The notes beneath the pieces are model-generated. The model was not told where the DNA came from, did no database searches, and saw only the letters and a list, made by a program, of their open reading frames with translations. Shown piece after piece: positions 6,166 through 12,491 of a stretch of 12,610 nt of DNA. Position 1 is the first letter of the stretch, and each line of letters starts with the position of its first letter. Made by a program: the position numbers and the translations under genes. The stretch covers positions 1 through 12,610 of the forward strand of contig JAJYEJ010000029.1 of NCBI GenBank assembly GCA_021785805.1, written 5' to 3'. Origin of the DNA: Microcaldota archaeon. GTDB lineage: Archaea; Micrarchaeota; Micrarchaeia; Micrarchaeales; Micrarchaeaceae.

Positions 6166-7059
6166 ATGAAGAGTTTGGTTGTCGCGATTCTTAATGATCA
6201 GGAATTGGCGGAATACGTCGGCAAGAAGGGAAGCACCAATGGTGTGGCGTTCTACAATAGGAAGCTACCTGATGCTACGATAACTGCGCTTTATCCGACC
6301 GATTTCGAAGATAAGCCTTATGCAGCGGCGCAGGCGATGCTCATGGCGGATGTCTTAGTGATAAGCACACGGAACATTGACAGTGTCTTCGGTGAGTCGC
6401 TGGTCGGGGCTGCGCTTCTGGGAAAGGACATCCTGCTTACCGACGATAACGATGTGACGAAAATGGTCTCGAACATTGGCGCAATGACCGTGAATACCAT
6501 CGGCAGGGATGAGCTTCTGGAGAGCATAGGAAGCCACGAGAAGACTGCAGATGGCAATGGCGTGAGGATTGTCATCGACAGGGCATTTCCAGTAAAAGGG
6601 ATTGGCACCGTGTTGCTCGGCATAGTGCGTAGCGGCGTGCTCAGGAAGCATGGTACGCTCTTCAGCAGCGGAGGAAAGGAGATAAGCGTTAGGTCTATCC
6701 AGTCCCAGGATGTTGACATCGACAGTGCAGAGCCTGGAACCAGGGTCGGGATATCCGTAAAGGGAGTCGAGAGCGATGATATCGATAAGGGAGAGATACT
6801 GTCAGATGTCCCGATAAAGAGAGTCTCAGATGTGAAGGCGATGATAACGATAAGCCCTGCGGTGAAGGATGCCGCTCTCGGTTCAGGTGATTATGTTTTT
6901 GTGTCAGGGTTCTCAGTCACTAACGCAAGGATAAAAAGCGTCGACGGCGGGCACTTGATCACGCTGGAAAAACCGCTTCCGGTATCAGGCGGTGAGCCAT
7001 TCCTTCTTCTTAGGAGGGGCAAACCAAGGATATTTGCCGCTGGAAAGACCGTAGTTTGA
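6166..7059 (+). CDS. EF-1A/SelB-like protein with a degenerate GTPase domain
   Basis: At 297 residues it is shorter than EF-1A or SelB. Residues 132-213 are a clear translation-factor domain II barrel: RIVIDRAFPVKGIGTVLLG, VRSGVLRKHGTL, then EPGTRVGISVKGVESDDIDKG, the fold that contacts aminoacyl-tRNA ends in EF-Tu and SelB. Residues 217-295 look like a domain III barrel. Residues 1-128 keep the outline of the G domain (an MADVLVIST stretch where EF-Tu has its switch II helix and following strand, then FGESLVGAALLGKDILL), but the P-loop GxxxxGK(S/T), DxxG and NKxD motifs are absent. It therefore probably does not bind GTP in the usual way. GGGGGC precedes the ATG. It shares a transcript with the PLD-fold gene. 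A role in translation or tRNA handling is inferred from the barrel alone. Confidence 0.82.
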   Translation: MKSLVVAILNDQELAEYVGKKGSTNGVAFYNRKLPDATITALYPTDFEDKPYAAAQAMLMADVLVISTRNIDSVFGESLVGAALLGKDILLTDDNDVTKMVSNIGAMTVNTIGRDELLESIGSHEKTADGNGVRIVIDRAFPVKGIGTVLLGIVRSGVLRKHGTLFSSGGKEISVRSIQSQDVDIDSAEPGTRVGISVKGVESDDIDKGEILSDVPIKRVSDVKAMITISPAVKDAALGSGDYVFVSGFSVTNARIKSVDGGHLITLEKPLPVSGGEPFLLLRRGKPRIFAAGKTVV

Positions 7060-7122
7060 CGTCTATATACATGGATATGTCGACGATTACCGACGACAAA
7101 ATCCTGTTAAATGATATGTTTA

Positions 7123-7151
7123 AATAGTGGTAGAGCTATTTTTCCAATAGC
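7123..7151 (+). terminator. alternative hairpins with a T-run downstream of the EF-like gene
   Basis: AATAG (7123-7127) can pair with CTATT (7136-7140), and GCTATT (7135-7140) can pair perfectly with AATAGC (7146-7151) across a five-base loop. The pairings exclude each other. Seven T residues run from 7139 to 7143 and its flank (TATTTTT). It may end the upstream transcript; regulatory use is possible. Confidence 0.35.
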
Positions 7152-7173
7152 ATGTTAGAAAGTTCCTGAAAAC

Positions 7174-7183
7174 CTTTAAATAT
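7174..7183 (+). promoter_or_regulatory. TATA box of the gene at 7234, with flanking inverted repeat
   Basis: CTTTAAATAT follows AAAC, a plausible BRE/TATA pair, and predicts a start near 7205. ATAGTGG (7124-7130) and its complement CCACTAT (7192-7198) flank the box. The second copy sits between the TATA box and the likely start site, where a repressor could act. Confidence 0.45.
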
Positions 7184-7233
7184 GAGGTTTGCCACTATCT
7201 TATTGTATAAGGCAAAACTGGTGGGGAAGAGAA

Positions 7234-7566
7234 ATGAAAAAATATGGGGGACGAAAACAAGAGGTTGATGAGATGAACGAGATGGGTGGGGGAATCAGGC
7301 GGCTAGGTCTCTTAGGAGGCGCAGGAAAAGACAGGAAAGCCTCAGAGAAGATAAAGGGCATCGCTGCGGAGATCCTTAAGGAAAGCGATCTTTCGGCAAT
7401 CTTCGAGGCGACCGAGGTGGAGGGAAACTACGCTGCGGCAGGTGCAGCTTTGAAATCCATCGTCGCGGAACGCATGGCGGATTACGCCATAAGGGCGATG
7501 AGGGAAGCCAAGAAGAGGCGAATGCCATTGGGTGCAGCGGCCATAATCATAGCTGCACACGTATGA
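7234..7566 (+). CDS. small basic alanine-rich protein of unknown function
   Basis: This is 110 residues from the ATG at 7234, which follows GGTGGGGAAG. The ATG at 7273, after GAGGTTGATGAG, is an alternative start giving 97 residues. I do not recognise it. The N-terminus is glycine-rich and charged; from about residue 38 helices are predicted: KIKGIAAEILKES, then a long alanine-rich helix (AALKSIVAERMADYAIRAMREAKKRR) and a short hydrophobic last helix. The short-long-short helix pattern and basic loop before the last helix faintly recall a histone fold, but the identity is too low to name it. No membrane segment or cysteine motif is seen. It has its own promoter and a strong hairpin terminator, so it is probably monocistronic and well expressed. 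Confidence 0.65.
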   Translation: MKKYGGRKQEVDEMNEMGGGIRRLGLLGGAGKDRKASEKIKGIAAEILKESDLSAIFEATEVEGNYAAAGAALKSIVAERMADYAIRAMREAKKRRMPLGAAAIIIAAHV

Positions 7567-7580
7567 GACCATGACAGTAG

Positions 7581-7623
7581 AGGGCGCCGTGTTCGTATTT
7601 AGCGGCGCCTTAATGCTTTTTTT
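7581..7623 (+). terminator. hairpin and T-run terminator
   Basis: GGCGCC at 7583-7588 pairs with GGCGCC at 7604-7609, extended by a G-U and an A-T pair. A run of seven T residues follows at about 7617-7623. It starts 15 bases after the stop codon at 7566. Confidence 0.6.
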
Positions 7624-7766
7624 ATCAATGAAGATGTAAGAGCCTTAGCGATGGAGGTCGATGCCGCTGAACGAAGGCTCATATGGCTGGCGACATGGTT
7701 GCCTATTATGGCCGCCACTGAAGCTCCGGGCTTCTGCCATGAGGGGATGCCGGATAAGAACACATC

Positions 7767-7776
7767 ATATAAATAT
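7767..7776 (+). promoter_or_regulatory. TATA box of tRNA-Gly
   Basis: ATATAAATAT is centred about 31 bases before the tRNA 5' end at 7803, which predicts a start within a few bases of the mature tRNA. The stretch from 7624 to 7766 holds no gene I can support. Confidence 0.65.
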
Positions 7777-7802
7777 TCTTCCCCCATATAAGCACTGATT
7801 AC

Positions 7803-7878
7803 GCGACTGTAGTCTAGCCTGGTAGGACTCTGCCCCTCCAAGGCAGAGACCCGGGTTCAAATCCCGGCGGTCGCACCA
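7803..7878 (+). tRNA. tRNA-Gly, anticodon UCC, CCA encoded
   Basis: The cloverleaf is complete. The acceptor stem is GCGACTG with CGGTCGC (one T-G pair), the D stem is GTCT with GGAC, the anticodon stem is CTGCC with GGCAG, and the T stem is CCGGG with CCCGG around TTCAAAT. The seven-base anticodon loop is CCTCCAA, placing TCC at 34-36 and reading GGA/GGG glycine codons. The overall sequence resembles archaeal tRNA-Gly. Position 33, almost always U, is C here. The discriminator A is followed by an encoded CCA at 7876-7878. No intron is present. The methyltransferase ATG comes 34 bases later, so the two may share a transcript. Confidence 0.95.
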
Positions 7879-7911
7879 CTTAAGAACCTATCGTCATAGA
7901 AGTTGAATGAA

Positions 7912-8646
7912 ATGCCTGGGCTAAGCGAGAACACTGCGTTAAAATGGGATAGTGTGTACGGACTTGACAAGGACCCTATACGCGAGTTTCTCGTCCACCC
8001 TTATCTGCTCGAGGTTTCTGGCAACTTGAGGAATAAGAAAATCCTTGACATCGGTTGCGGGAACGGCAACTGGATAAAGAAGATCCTGCCTTTTGGACCG
8101 ACACAGGTTTGCGGCATAGAGATAAACGATGAATTCCTCCGCTACCTCAAGGAGCACATAAAGAGCAGAAAGATAGAGATCTTCAAGGGAGATATAAGGA
8201 AAAAGTTCCCTTATGAGGACCGACGATTCGATATAACCTATCTGATATTCGTCCTTAATGAGGTCGATGACATTAGAGCGGTGATGAAGGAAGCGGCAAG
8301 GACCCTGAAGAAGGGAGGACGGCTCTTACTTATGGCGATACATCCTTTCTATCCGATGCGCTACTATCTGTACGAGAGATACACCGGGAAGAAGAATGAT
8401 AAGATAATCGGTGTCGGCAATTACTTCGAGCGTTTTAAGGGAGATTATATGCTGACTATAGCCAATAAGCCGACACCTTTCTTTCACCATACCGTAGAGG
8501 ATCTGATAAGTTCCATCCTTGACAATGGCCTCGGTATCACCGGATTCAAGGAGCTGACGGTAAACAACCAGATAATAGAAGCGTATCCCAGGTATAGCGG
8601 CCAGAAGGACCTGCCCAAATTCCTTTTCATCGAGGCGGAGAAGTGA
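7912..8646 (+). CDS. class I SAM-dependent methyltransferase
   Basis: The protein is 244 residues from the ATG at 7912; an in-frame TTG at 7903 would add three. Motif I is ILDIGCGNG (44-52), which binds S-adenosylmethionine, with the acidic ribose ligand at E70 (CGIEI) and the GDI motif at 93-95. FDITYLIFVLNEVDD (106-120) and TLKKGGRLLL (131-140) complete the Methyltransf_11/25-type fold seen in UbiE-like small-molecule methyltransferases. The substrate cannot be told: residues 145-160 and the FFHHTVEDL stretch form the variable cap. No membrane segment is seen, so it should be cytoplasmic. It follows tRNA-Gly by 33 bases without an obvious promoter of its own, and no good ribosome-binding site precedes the ATG. 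Confidence 0.9.
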   Translation: MPGLSENTALKWDSVYGLDKDPIREFLVHPYLLEVSGNLRNKKILDIGCGNGNWIKKILPFGPTQVCGIEINDEFLRYLKEHIKSRKIEIFKGDIRKKFPYEDRRFDITYLIFVLNEVDDIRAVMKEAARTLKKGGRLLLMAIHPFYPMRYYLYERYTGKKNDKIIGVGNYFERFKGDYMLTIANKPTPFFHHTVEDLISSILDNGLGITGFKELTVNNQIIEAYPRYSGQKDLPKFLFIEAEK

Positions 8647-8916
8647 CGGTTCCCGCTGTCGCACCCTGTTTTGGCCGATCGTTTCCCACATTTCTGTCGC
8701 AGACGCTCATGACTAGATGTCTTTAGCGCCGAATATGCATTGGCGATGCGATGAGGCTTGGCGAGGTCATGGACTTCGAGCCGTTGGATGTCGGGAAGCT
8801 TAAGATGGCAAGTCGACTCGAAACCCTGGGGATGCTTCTGGTAAGAAGGGGTTATGGGAATAACATGAGCTCGAAGATAGGGTTAGGTTCGTGCGCAGGT
8901 AGCCTGCCTGCCGACC
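8647..8916. other. intergenic region with hairpins, no firm gene
   Basis: The 270 bases between the methyltransferase and the 7-TM gene hold an 8-base direct repeat CTGTCGCA (8656-8663 and 8694-8701), an inverted repeat CGCCGAAT/ATTGGCG (8727-8745, one bulged base), and ATAGGGT/ACCCTAT (8877-8883 and 8914-8920) enclosing GCAGG-TAG-CCTGC. The last spans the end of the 7-TM gene and may aid termination. An open frame from the ATG at 8751 (87 codons) ends inside the opposing gene. Its first 45 codons look coding-like, but I cannot assign it. Confidence 0.4.
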
Positions 8917-9555
8917 CTATACGAATCCGTACCACAATAGCCCTATCCCTATCACTTCTGCTAAATAAAGGAACGCAGGGTATTGCACCACATAGAGGGC
9001 ACCGGATATGCTGACTACGATAACCCCTGCTATTATACTTAGCATGCGTATGTCTTTCCTGGCTCTGTAGGATACGTATGCGAACGCCACAAGCATAATC
9101 GCCGCTGGGACCGTTACCAGTGTCGATGCGATGGTGACCAGGGCAGGCGGCTGTCCCGCCACCACATAATCTACAATCATGCTGTTCATGCTAGATTCGA
9201 GAACGGAGTACGTGAGAAATGCGGTGGAGGCTATGACAAATGCGTAGTAAACCTGTTTTATGAGCTTTGATCTGGCCAATTGTACGGAGCCGAGGGCGAG
9301 GAGTTCGACCAGCACTGCCACTATCAGCAGATACGCCTTCATCATTCCGTCCGAGTACGCCCCGAAAGCGAATATCAATTCCATCAGCACCCCTATAGAG
9401 AATAGCCAGAGACCGGATGCCCAGAATATCAGCGATGCGTGTCTCTTAATGATATACCTCTTGGTTATGGTTACGGATAGCCCGACCGACAGCAAGAGCG
9501 TAATCAGCGATGTCAGTATAGCGGAGAGCTGGGATGCAAATATTTCTGTAGCCAT
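8917..9555 (-). CDS. seven-helix integral membrane protein downstream of cytochrome b
   Basis: The protein has 212 residues and no recognised family. Hydrophobic segments lie at about 8-30, 40-66, 72-92, 100-121, 134-162, 166-190 and 193-212, giving seven helices with very short loops. Basic residues fall mainly in loop 1-2 (TKRYIIKRH), loop 3-4 (ARSKLIK) and loop 5-6 (YRARKD), so by the positive-inside rule those loops are cytoplasmic and the N-terminus is outside. There is no conserved paired histidine, cysteine or charged catalytic group that I can identify. It starts 12 bases after the cytochrome b stop, so the two genes are probably co-transcribed and the protein may be a partner or assembly factor of the cytochrome b complex. 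That link is inference from spacing. Confidence 0.8.
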   Translation of the reverse strand: MATEIFASQLSAILTSLITLLLSVGLSVTITKRYIIKRHASLIFWASGLWLFSIGVLMELIFAFGAYSDGMMKAYLLIVAVLVELLALGSVQLARSKLIKQVYYAFVIASTAFLTYSVLESSMNSMIVDYVVAGQPPALVTIASTLVTVPAAIMLVAFAYVSYRARKDIRMLSIIAGVIVVSISGALYVVQYPAFLYLAEVIGIGLLWYGFV

Positions 9556-9567
9556 GTCAATCGACCA

Positions 9568-11046
9568 TCATACTCGTCTATTTTTCCTGTCTTTTCTGTT
9601 TCGTGACCTAAGCTCCGGCACGGTGAAGCCGTTCCAGAAAAGCTTGTATAGCTTAAGCCTGTCAGGTACGTCTCTCAGGTATGGTATATATGGGAGGAAC
9701 ATCAGGAAGGCAAATGCGATCAGAGCTACGGTGCCGTTCTGGAGGTCGTTCCACCATGGTATTCCGGAAGTTAGAATCTCCATGAGATCATACGGAAGAA
9801 GCCAATACATCATATACTGTTGCCATAAGGCGCCATTTCCTATGCTAAGCATGCCTAGTTGCGACACCTGAAGCCCGGTTTCGGTGGTCTCGTTCTCGAA
9901 TGCCACGGAGTCGGAGAGCAGGAGAAGGGAGTATGTCCTGTTAGACGCGCTAGATGATTCCGATTGGAGAACCGGACCGTATATTCCGCTCTGCGCCATC
10001 CCTATCAGGGTTTCCATGACGCTTATCATAGGATCAGTCCGGTTTTGACCCGCTGGGGGTGTAGCCCCGGTGCTGAAATACGCGAACGCTTCCGATATGT
10101 CGGCGCTCTGTTCCCCAGGAGACTCGAGAAGGAATGCCCGTAGCTCATCCGGCTGATGCGTTGCGTTTATGTATTCCCCATACGGCACCGTAACGTACAC
10201 CTCCCTGGTGCTGAACCCGTATGGATCTATAGTATCCATGTATGTCGCTGTACCTGAGCTGTAGTTAAACTCGCTAAGGAGCGTAAGTGCGAAATTATTC
10301 GGAGATGATTTTGCCCATGATTGCATGGTCATCGGAGGGGCGTACGGTGCAGGCAACAGCAGTGCGAACAGCAGCACAATGGCAAAGATGTATCCCATGC
10401 GCCTGTACATTGCTTTGTGGTCTGCCATTACCATGCTGTACGGTATGTCTTTCCTGTAGGGCGTGCTTATGCCCTTCTTCTTCACAAGCATGTAGTGCGT
10501 GAACATCAGAGTAACAAGCAACAACGGCACTACGGCTATATGCCAGCCCAGGACCGCACCCCTGTTTAGCGGATTTATCCAGAACCCCAGTCCCATGCCG
10601 TTCCAAAGGTCTGCACCGGCTCTGGCATTGACCTGTGCGACGAAATCATTTGGAAGTGCAATCCCGAAAGCGAACTCCAGCAAAACCAGGAACAGCATCA
10701 TGCTGCCGAGTATCCAGACAAGCCTCTTTCGCTTAAACATGGATGTAGAGAAGTTTACAAGCAGGTGGAGGAATATGAGCGTCACGAACGCCTCTGCCGC
10801 CCATAGATGCACACTGCGCACGAAGTTGCCTATTCTGGTGGTATACCCCCATGGTATCCCGAATACCATCATTATCATTCCTGTGATGGCGAGAAGGCCA
10901 AATAGTGCAAGGAGATAGACGCCTATCGTAAAGAAGAAGCTGTTTCCGTACGAGGGTACCTTCTTTATGTAGAAGAAACTGATCATGGAGCGCATATCTG
11001 CGAGTATGGAATTGCCCGGTTTCCCCTTTCTCTTCAGACCGCTCAT
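9568..11046 (-). CDS. cytochrome b (b6-like di-heme subunit) with a large external domain
   Basis: This is the membrane di-heme subunit of a quinol-oxidising complex. The ATG at 11046 follows AGGGATACTG and gives 492 residues; a GTG at 11067 gives 499, and the numbering here uses the longer form. The expected heme ligands are H87/H101 (RSVHLWAAEAFVTLIFLH) and H176/H191 (GWHIAVVPLLL to FTHY), spaced 14 and 15, as in cytochrome b6. Membrane helices lie near 43-68, 84-106, 115-138, 170-195, 224-243 and 446-465. Between the last two, about 200 residues form a polar domain with sequons at N268, N301, N342, N376 and N392, so it probably faces outside and may be glycosylated. I see no PEWY-type quinol-site motif. 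The PYIPYLRDVPDR end resembles archaeal cytochrome b tails. No Rieske gene is in the window. Confidence 0.9.
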   Translation of the reverse strand: MSGLKRKGKPGNSILADMRSMISFFYIKKVPSYGNSFFFTIGVYLLALFGLLAITGMIMMVFGIPWGYTTRIGNFVRSVHLWAAEAFVTLIFLHLLVNFSTSMFKRKRLVWILGSMMLFLVLLEFAFGIALPNDFVAQVNARAGADLWNGMGLGFWINPLNRGAVLGWHIAVVPLLLVTLMFTHYMLVKKKGISTPYRKDIPYSMVMADHKAMYRRMGYIFAIVLLFALLLPAPYAPPMTMQSWAKSSPNNFALTLLSEFNYSSGTATYMDTIDPYGFSTREVYVTVPYGEYINATHQPDELRAFLLESPGEQSADISEAFAYFSTGATPPAGQNRTDPMISVMETLIGMAQSGIYGPVLQSESSSASNRTYSLLLLSDSVAFENETTETGLQVSQLGMLSIGNGALWQQYMMYWLLPYDLMEILTSGIPWWNDLQNGTVALIAFAFLMFLPYIPYLRDVPDRLKLYKLFWNGFTVPELRSRNRKDRKNRRV

Positions 11047-11100
11047 CAGTATCCCTTGTTCCTTCACTGCGCTACATCTTAGCTGGTACTTGACGCTGGG

Positions 11101-11139
11101 TTTATTTAACCGATTAAGTATCCGATAGGATAGCTATCC
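11101..11139 (-). promoter_or_regulatory. cytochrome b promoter with upstream palindrome
   Basis: The minus strand has TTAAATAAA at 11101-11109, predicting a start near 11079. Just upstream (11121-11139) are TCCGATAGGA and the perfect 12-base palindrome GGATAGCTATCC (11128-11139). This is a likely operator or activator site for the cytochrome b operon. Confidence 0.5.
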
Positions 11140-11353
11140 CTTATGGCACCGCCCTACGAATAAATCCTATAGGGTTCCTCTGCAATTGCATAAGGTTTGG
11201 CGTTTCCATCATTCGTGAGCTATCCCGTCTGGATACACCAGTGATGCCCTTGGACGCATCCCTGTCTGTGTTCAATTGACTTATGTCGCTGTTTATCGGT
11301 TGACGCGAAGCGATATTGAATGGTGCATTTGCGTCTGCATGGAAAACGTTAGA
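11140..11353. other. non-coding gap between cytochrome b promoter and HxlR gene
   Basis: I see no supported gene here. A second AGCTATCCC (11218-11226) repeats the half of the palindrome at 11132-11140, and TCCTATAGGG lies at 11165-11174, containing the palindrome CCTATAGG. A frame of 23 codons on the minus strand, ending near 11152, is too short to support. Confidence 0.4.
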
Positions 11354-11752
11354 TCACTGTTGTGGATTATGGAGCGCCGTTGTGATTCGCCCGGTAAAGA
11401 CCCTGCATGTGCCGCATTTCGTGCTTGCGCAGAGCCGTCCTAGCCCATACCACGATACCCCTACCCGCTTTATCGTTTTTACGACTTCTTCTGCATCTTT
11501 CCCGCGCCGGGTGAGCAGGTAGACGATACGCTGGTCCTCGGGTGCCCCGCTCTTGCGCTTCTCCACCATTGACTCGTCTTGGAGTATCTTTAGGCTCTTG
11601 CTTAAGTTCCTTGCGGTTATGCTCCGTAGCGATGCCTGTATGTCATTGAATTGCATCCCGTCCCTGGAAGAATATAGCTCCTCGATTATAGGCACTGTCC
11701 ATTTCATCCCGATGACATGGATGAAGGATAGTGTGGGACAGGTGTTTGGCAT
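11354..11752 (-). CDS. HxlR-family winged-helix regulator with cysteine cluster
   Basis: At 132 residues this is the normal HxlR length. The layout fits the family: N-terminal C5 in a TCPTLSF context, then GMKWTVPIIEEL (15-26), FNDIQ (35-39), the recognition helix region ITARNLSKSLKILQ (45-58) and the wing VYLLTRRG (77-84). In HxlR relatives such as YodB and HypR the equivalent N-terminal cysteine senses thiol or quinone stress. Here C108, C113 and C116 (CASTKCGTC) add a C-terminal cluster that could bind metal or join redox switching. It probably binds DNA as a dimer in the cytoplasm. AGGAGTGA precedes the ATG. An inverted repeat sits between its TATA box and start, suggesting autoregulation. 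It is oriented with, and upstream of, the cytochrome b operon. Confidence 0.9.
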   Translation of the reverse strand: MPNTCPTLSFIHVIGMKWTVPIIEELYSSRDGMQFNDIQASLRSITARNLSKSLKILQDESMVEKRKSGAPEDQRIVYLLTRRGKDAEEVVKTIKRVGVSWYGLGRLCASTKCGTCRVFTGRITTALHNPQQ

Positions 11753-11760
11753 TAGCTCAC

Positions 11761-11792
11761 TCCTAGATTAGGAATAGAAGGGCATATTTTTA
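11761..11792 (-). promoter_or_regulatory. HxlR promoter and probable auto-operator
   Basis: The TATA box (minus TAAAAATAT, 11784-11792) predicts a start near 11761. TCCTAGATTAGGA (11761-11773), with perfect five-base arms, lies between the box and the start, where a bound repressor would block polymerase. Confidence 0.5.
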
Positions 11793-11814
11793 CGCTTATC
11801 CCTGCAGGTGGAAA

Positions 11815-12420
11815 TCATTTTAAGGCTTCGCATGTCTCTTCTATCGCTATGCGTACGGCCTTCTCTATAGTGCTTTCGTCCATGCTTGGGGAATTGAACC
11901 GCTTCGTCTTTATTATCTGCACATGTGTCAGAGGAACGTGGATAAACCCTGCGCTTTTTATGCGTCTTTTTTCAGCTATGTCCATTATCTCGTAGAATAC
12001 CTCATTGCATAGGTAGGTATCCGCGAAAAATGAGTATTCGGACGGTATGCCGTTGGACCTGAGTTTTTCCCTGATCCTTTGCAGAGGAAGCGTCGAATAG
12101 TAGACCGGCTTTCCGTCCTTGTACAGGGGCTCATCCGCCTCCACATCAGTATCTATGTAGAAATACCTGTTCTGCGCCACCCTCTCCAATGCTATATAAC
12201 CCCTGCCCGGCGCAAGACCCAGTGCCATTATGGCATCCGGCTTCTCTTCCCTTATCCTCTCATTGAGCTCTTTCAGCGCCTCCCTATGTTCCACGGTGAG
12301 CACAAGCCCCGACACCTTAGCGCCCGATATCGTTTTCTTATCGAACTTTTTAGCCATCTCCCCGCTAGGATTGTAGTCATAGCTCAGATACTTGCCAAAT
12401 CCAACGAGAAGAATCCCCAT
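11815..12420 (-). CDS. pcp: pyrrolidone-carboxylate peptidase (pyroglutamyl peptidase I, C15)
   Basis: This cytoplasmic cysteine peptidase removes N-terminal pyroglutamate from peptides. I use the ATG at 12420 (201 residues); an upstream ATG at 12444 adds eight residues but abuts the TATA box at 12446-12454, while 12420 is at leaderless distance and gives the usual MGILLVGFG start. The catalytic triad is visible: E79 in ALERVAQN, C138 in ADTYLCNE and H161 in AGFIHVP. NPSG (17-20) follows the glycine-rich start as in the family. Length is close to the 200-220 typical of C15. It lies 62 bases upstream of the HxlR gene, which has its own promoter, and diverges from the tRNA at 12492. It probably serves peptide turnover in a host-associated or peptide-scavenging archaeon. 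Confidence 0.93.
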   Translation of the reverse strand: MGILLVGFGKYLSYDYNPSGEMAKKFDKKTISGAKVSGLVLTVEHREALKELNERIREEKPDAIMALGLAPGRGYIALERVAQNRYFYIDTDVEADEPLYKDGKPVYYSTLPLQRIREKLRSNGIPSEYSFFADTYLCNEVFYEIMDIAEKRRIKSAGFIHVPLTHVQIIKTKRFNSPSMDESTIEKAVRIAIEETCEALK

Positions 12421-12445
12421 GTTAACGGATTTTATGAGCAGCATG

Positions 12446-12454
12446 TTTATTAAA
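12446..12454 (-). promoter_or_regulatory. TATA box of pcp, possibly shared with the divergent tRNA
   Basis: TTTATTAAA (minus TTTAATAAA) is centred 30 bases from the pcp ATG at 12420 and about 42 bases from the tRNA 5' end at 12492, so it could serve either direction. ACATAATAG at 12461-12469 is another candidate for the tRNA. Confidence 0.5.
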
Positions 12455-12491
12455 GCATTTCCACATAATAGCTAAACGCTGCTTCTTGCAC

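Noticed and set aside
7651..7790. Plus-strand frame of about 45 codons before tRNA-Gly
   Set aside because: It covers the tRNA promoter, has no ribosome-binding site and shows no recognisable motif.
7599..7841. Minus-strand frame of 80 codons
   Set aside because: It starts inside tRNA-Gly and overlaps the terminator T-run.
8751..9014. Plus-strand frame of 87 codons
   Set aside because: Its last third is antisense to the 7-TM gene and it has no clear promoter. The first 45 codons look coding-like, so it is noted in the intergenic entry only.
9260..9871. Plus-strand frame of 203 codons
   Set aside because: It is a shadow of the 7-TM and cytochrome b genes, whose membrane helices and heme histidines are clear.
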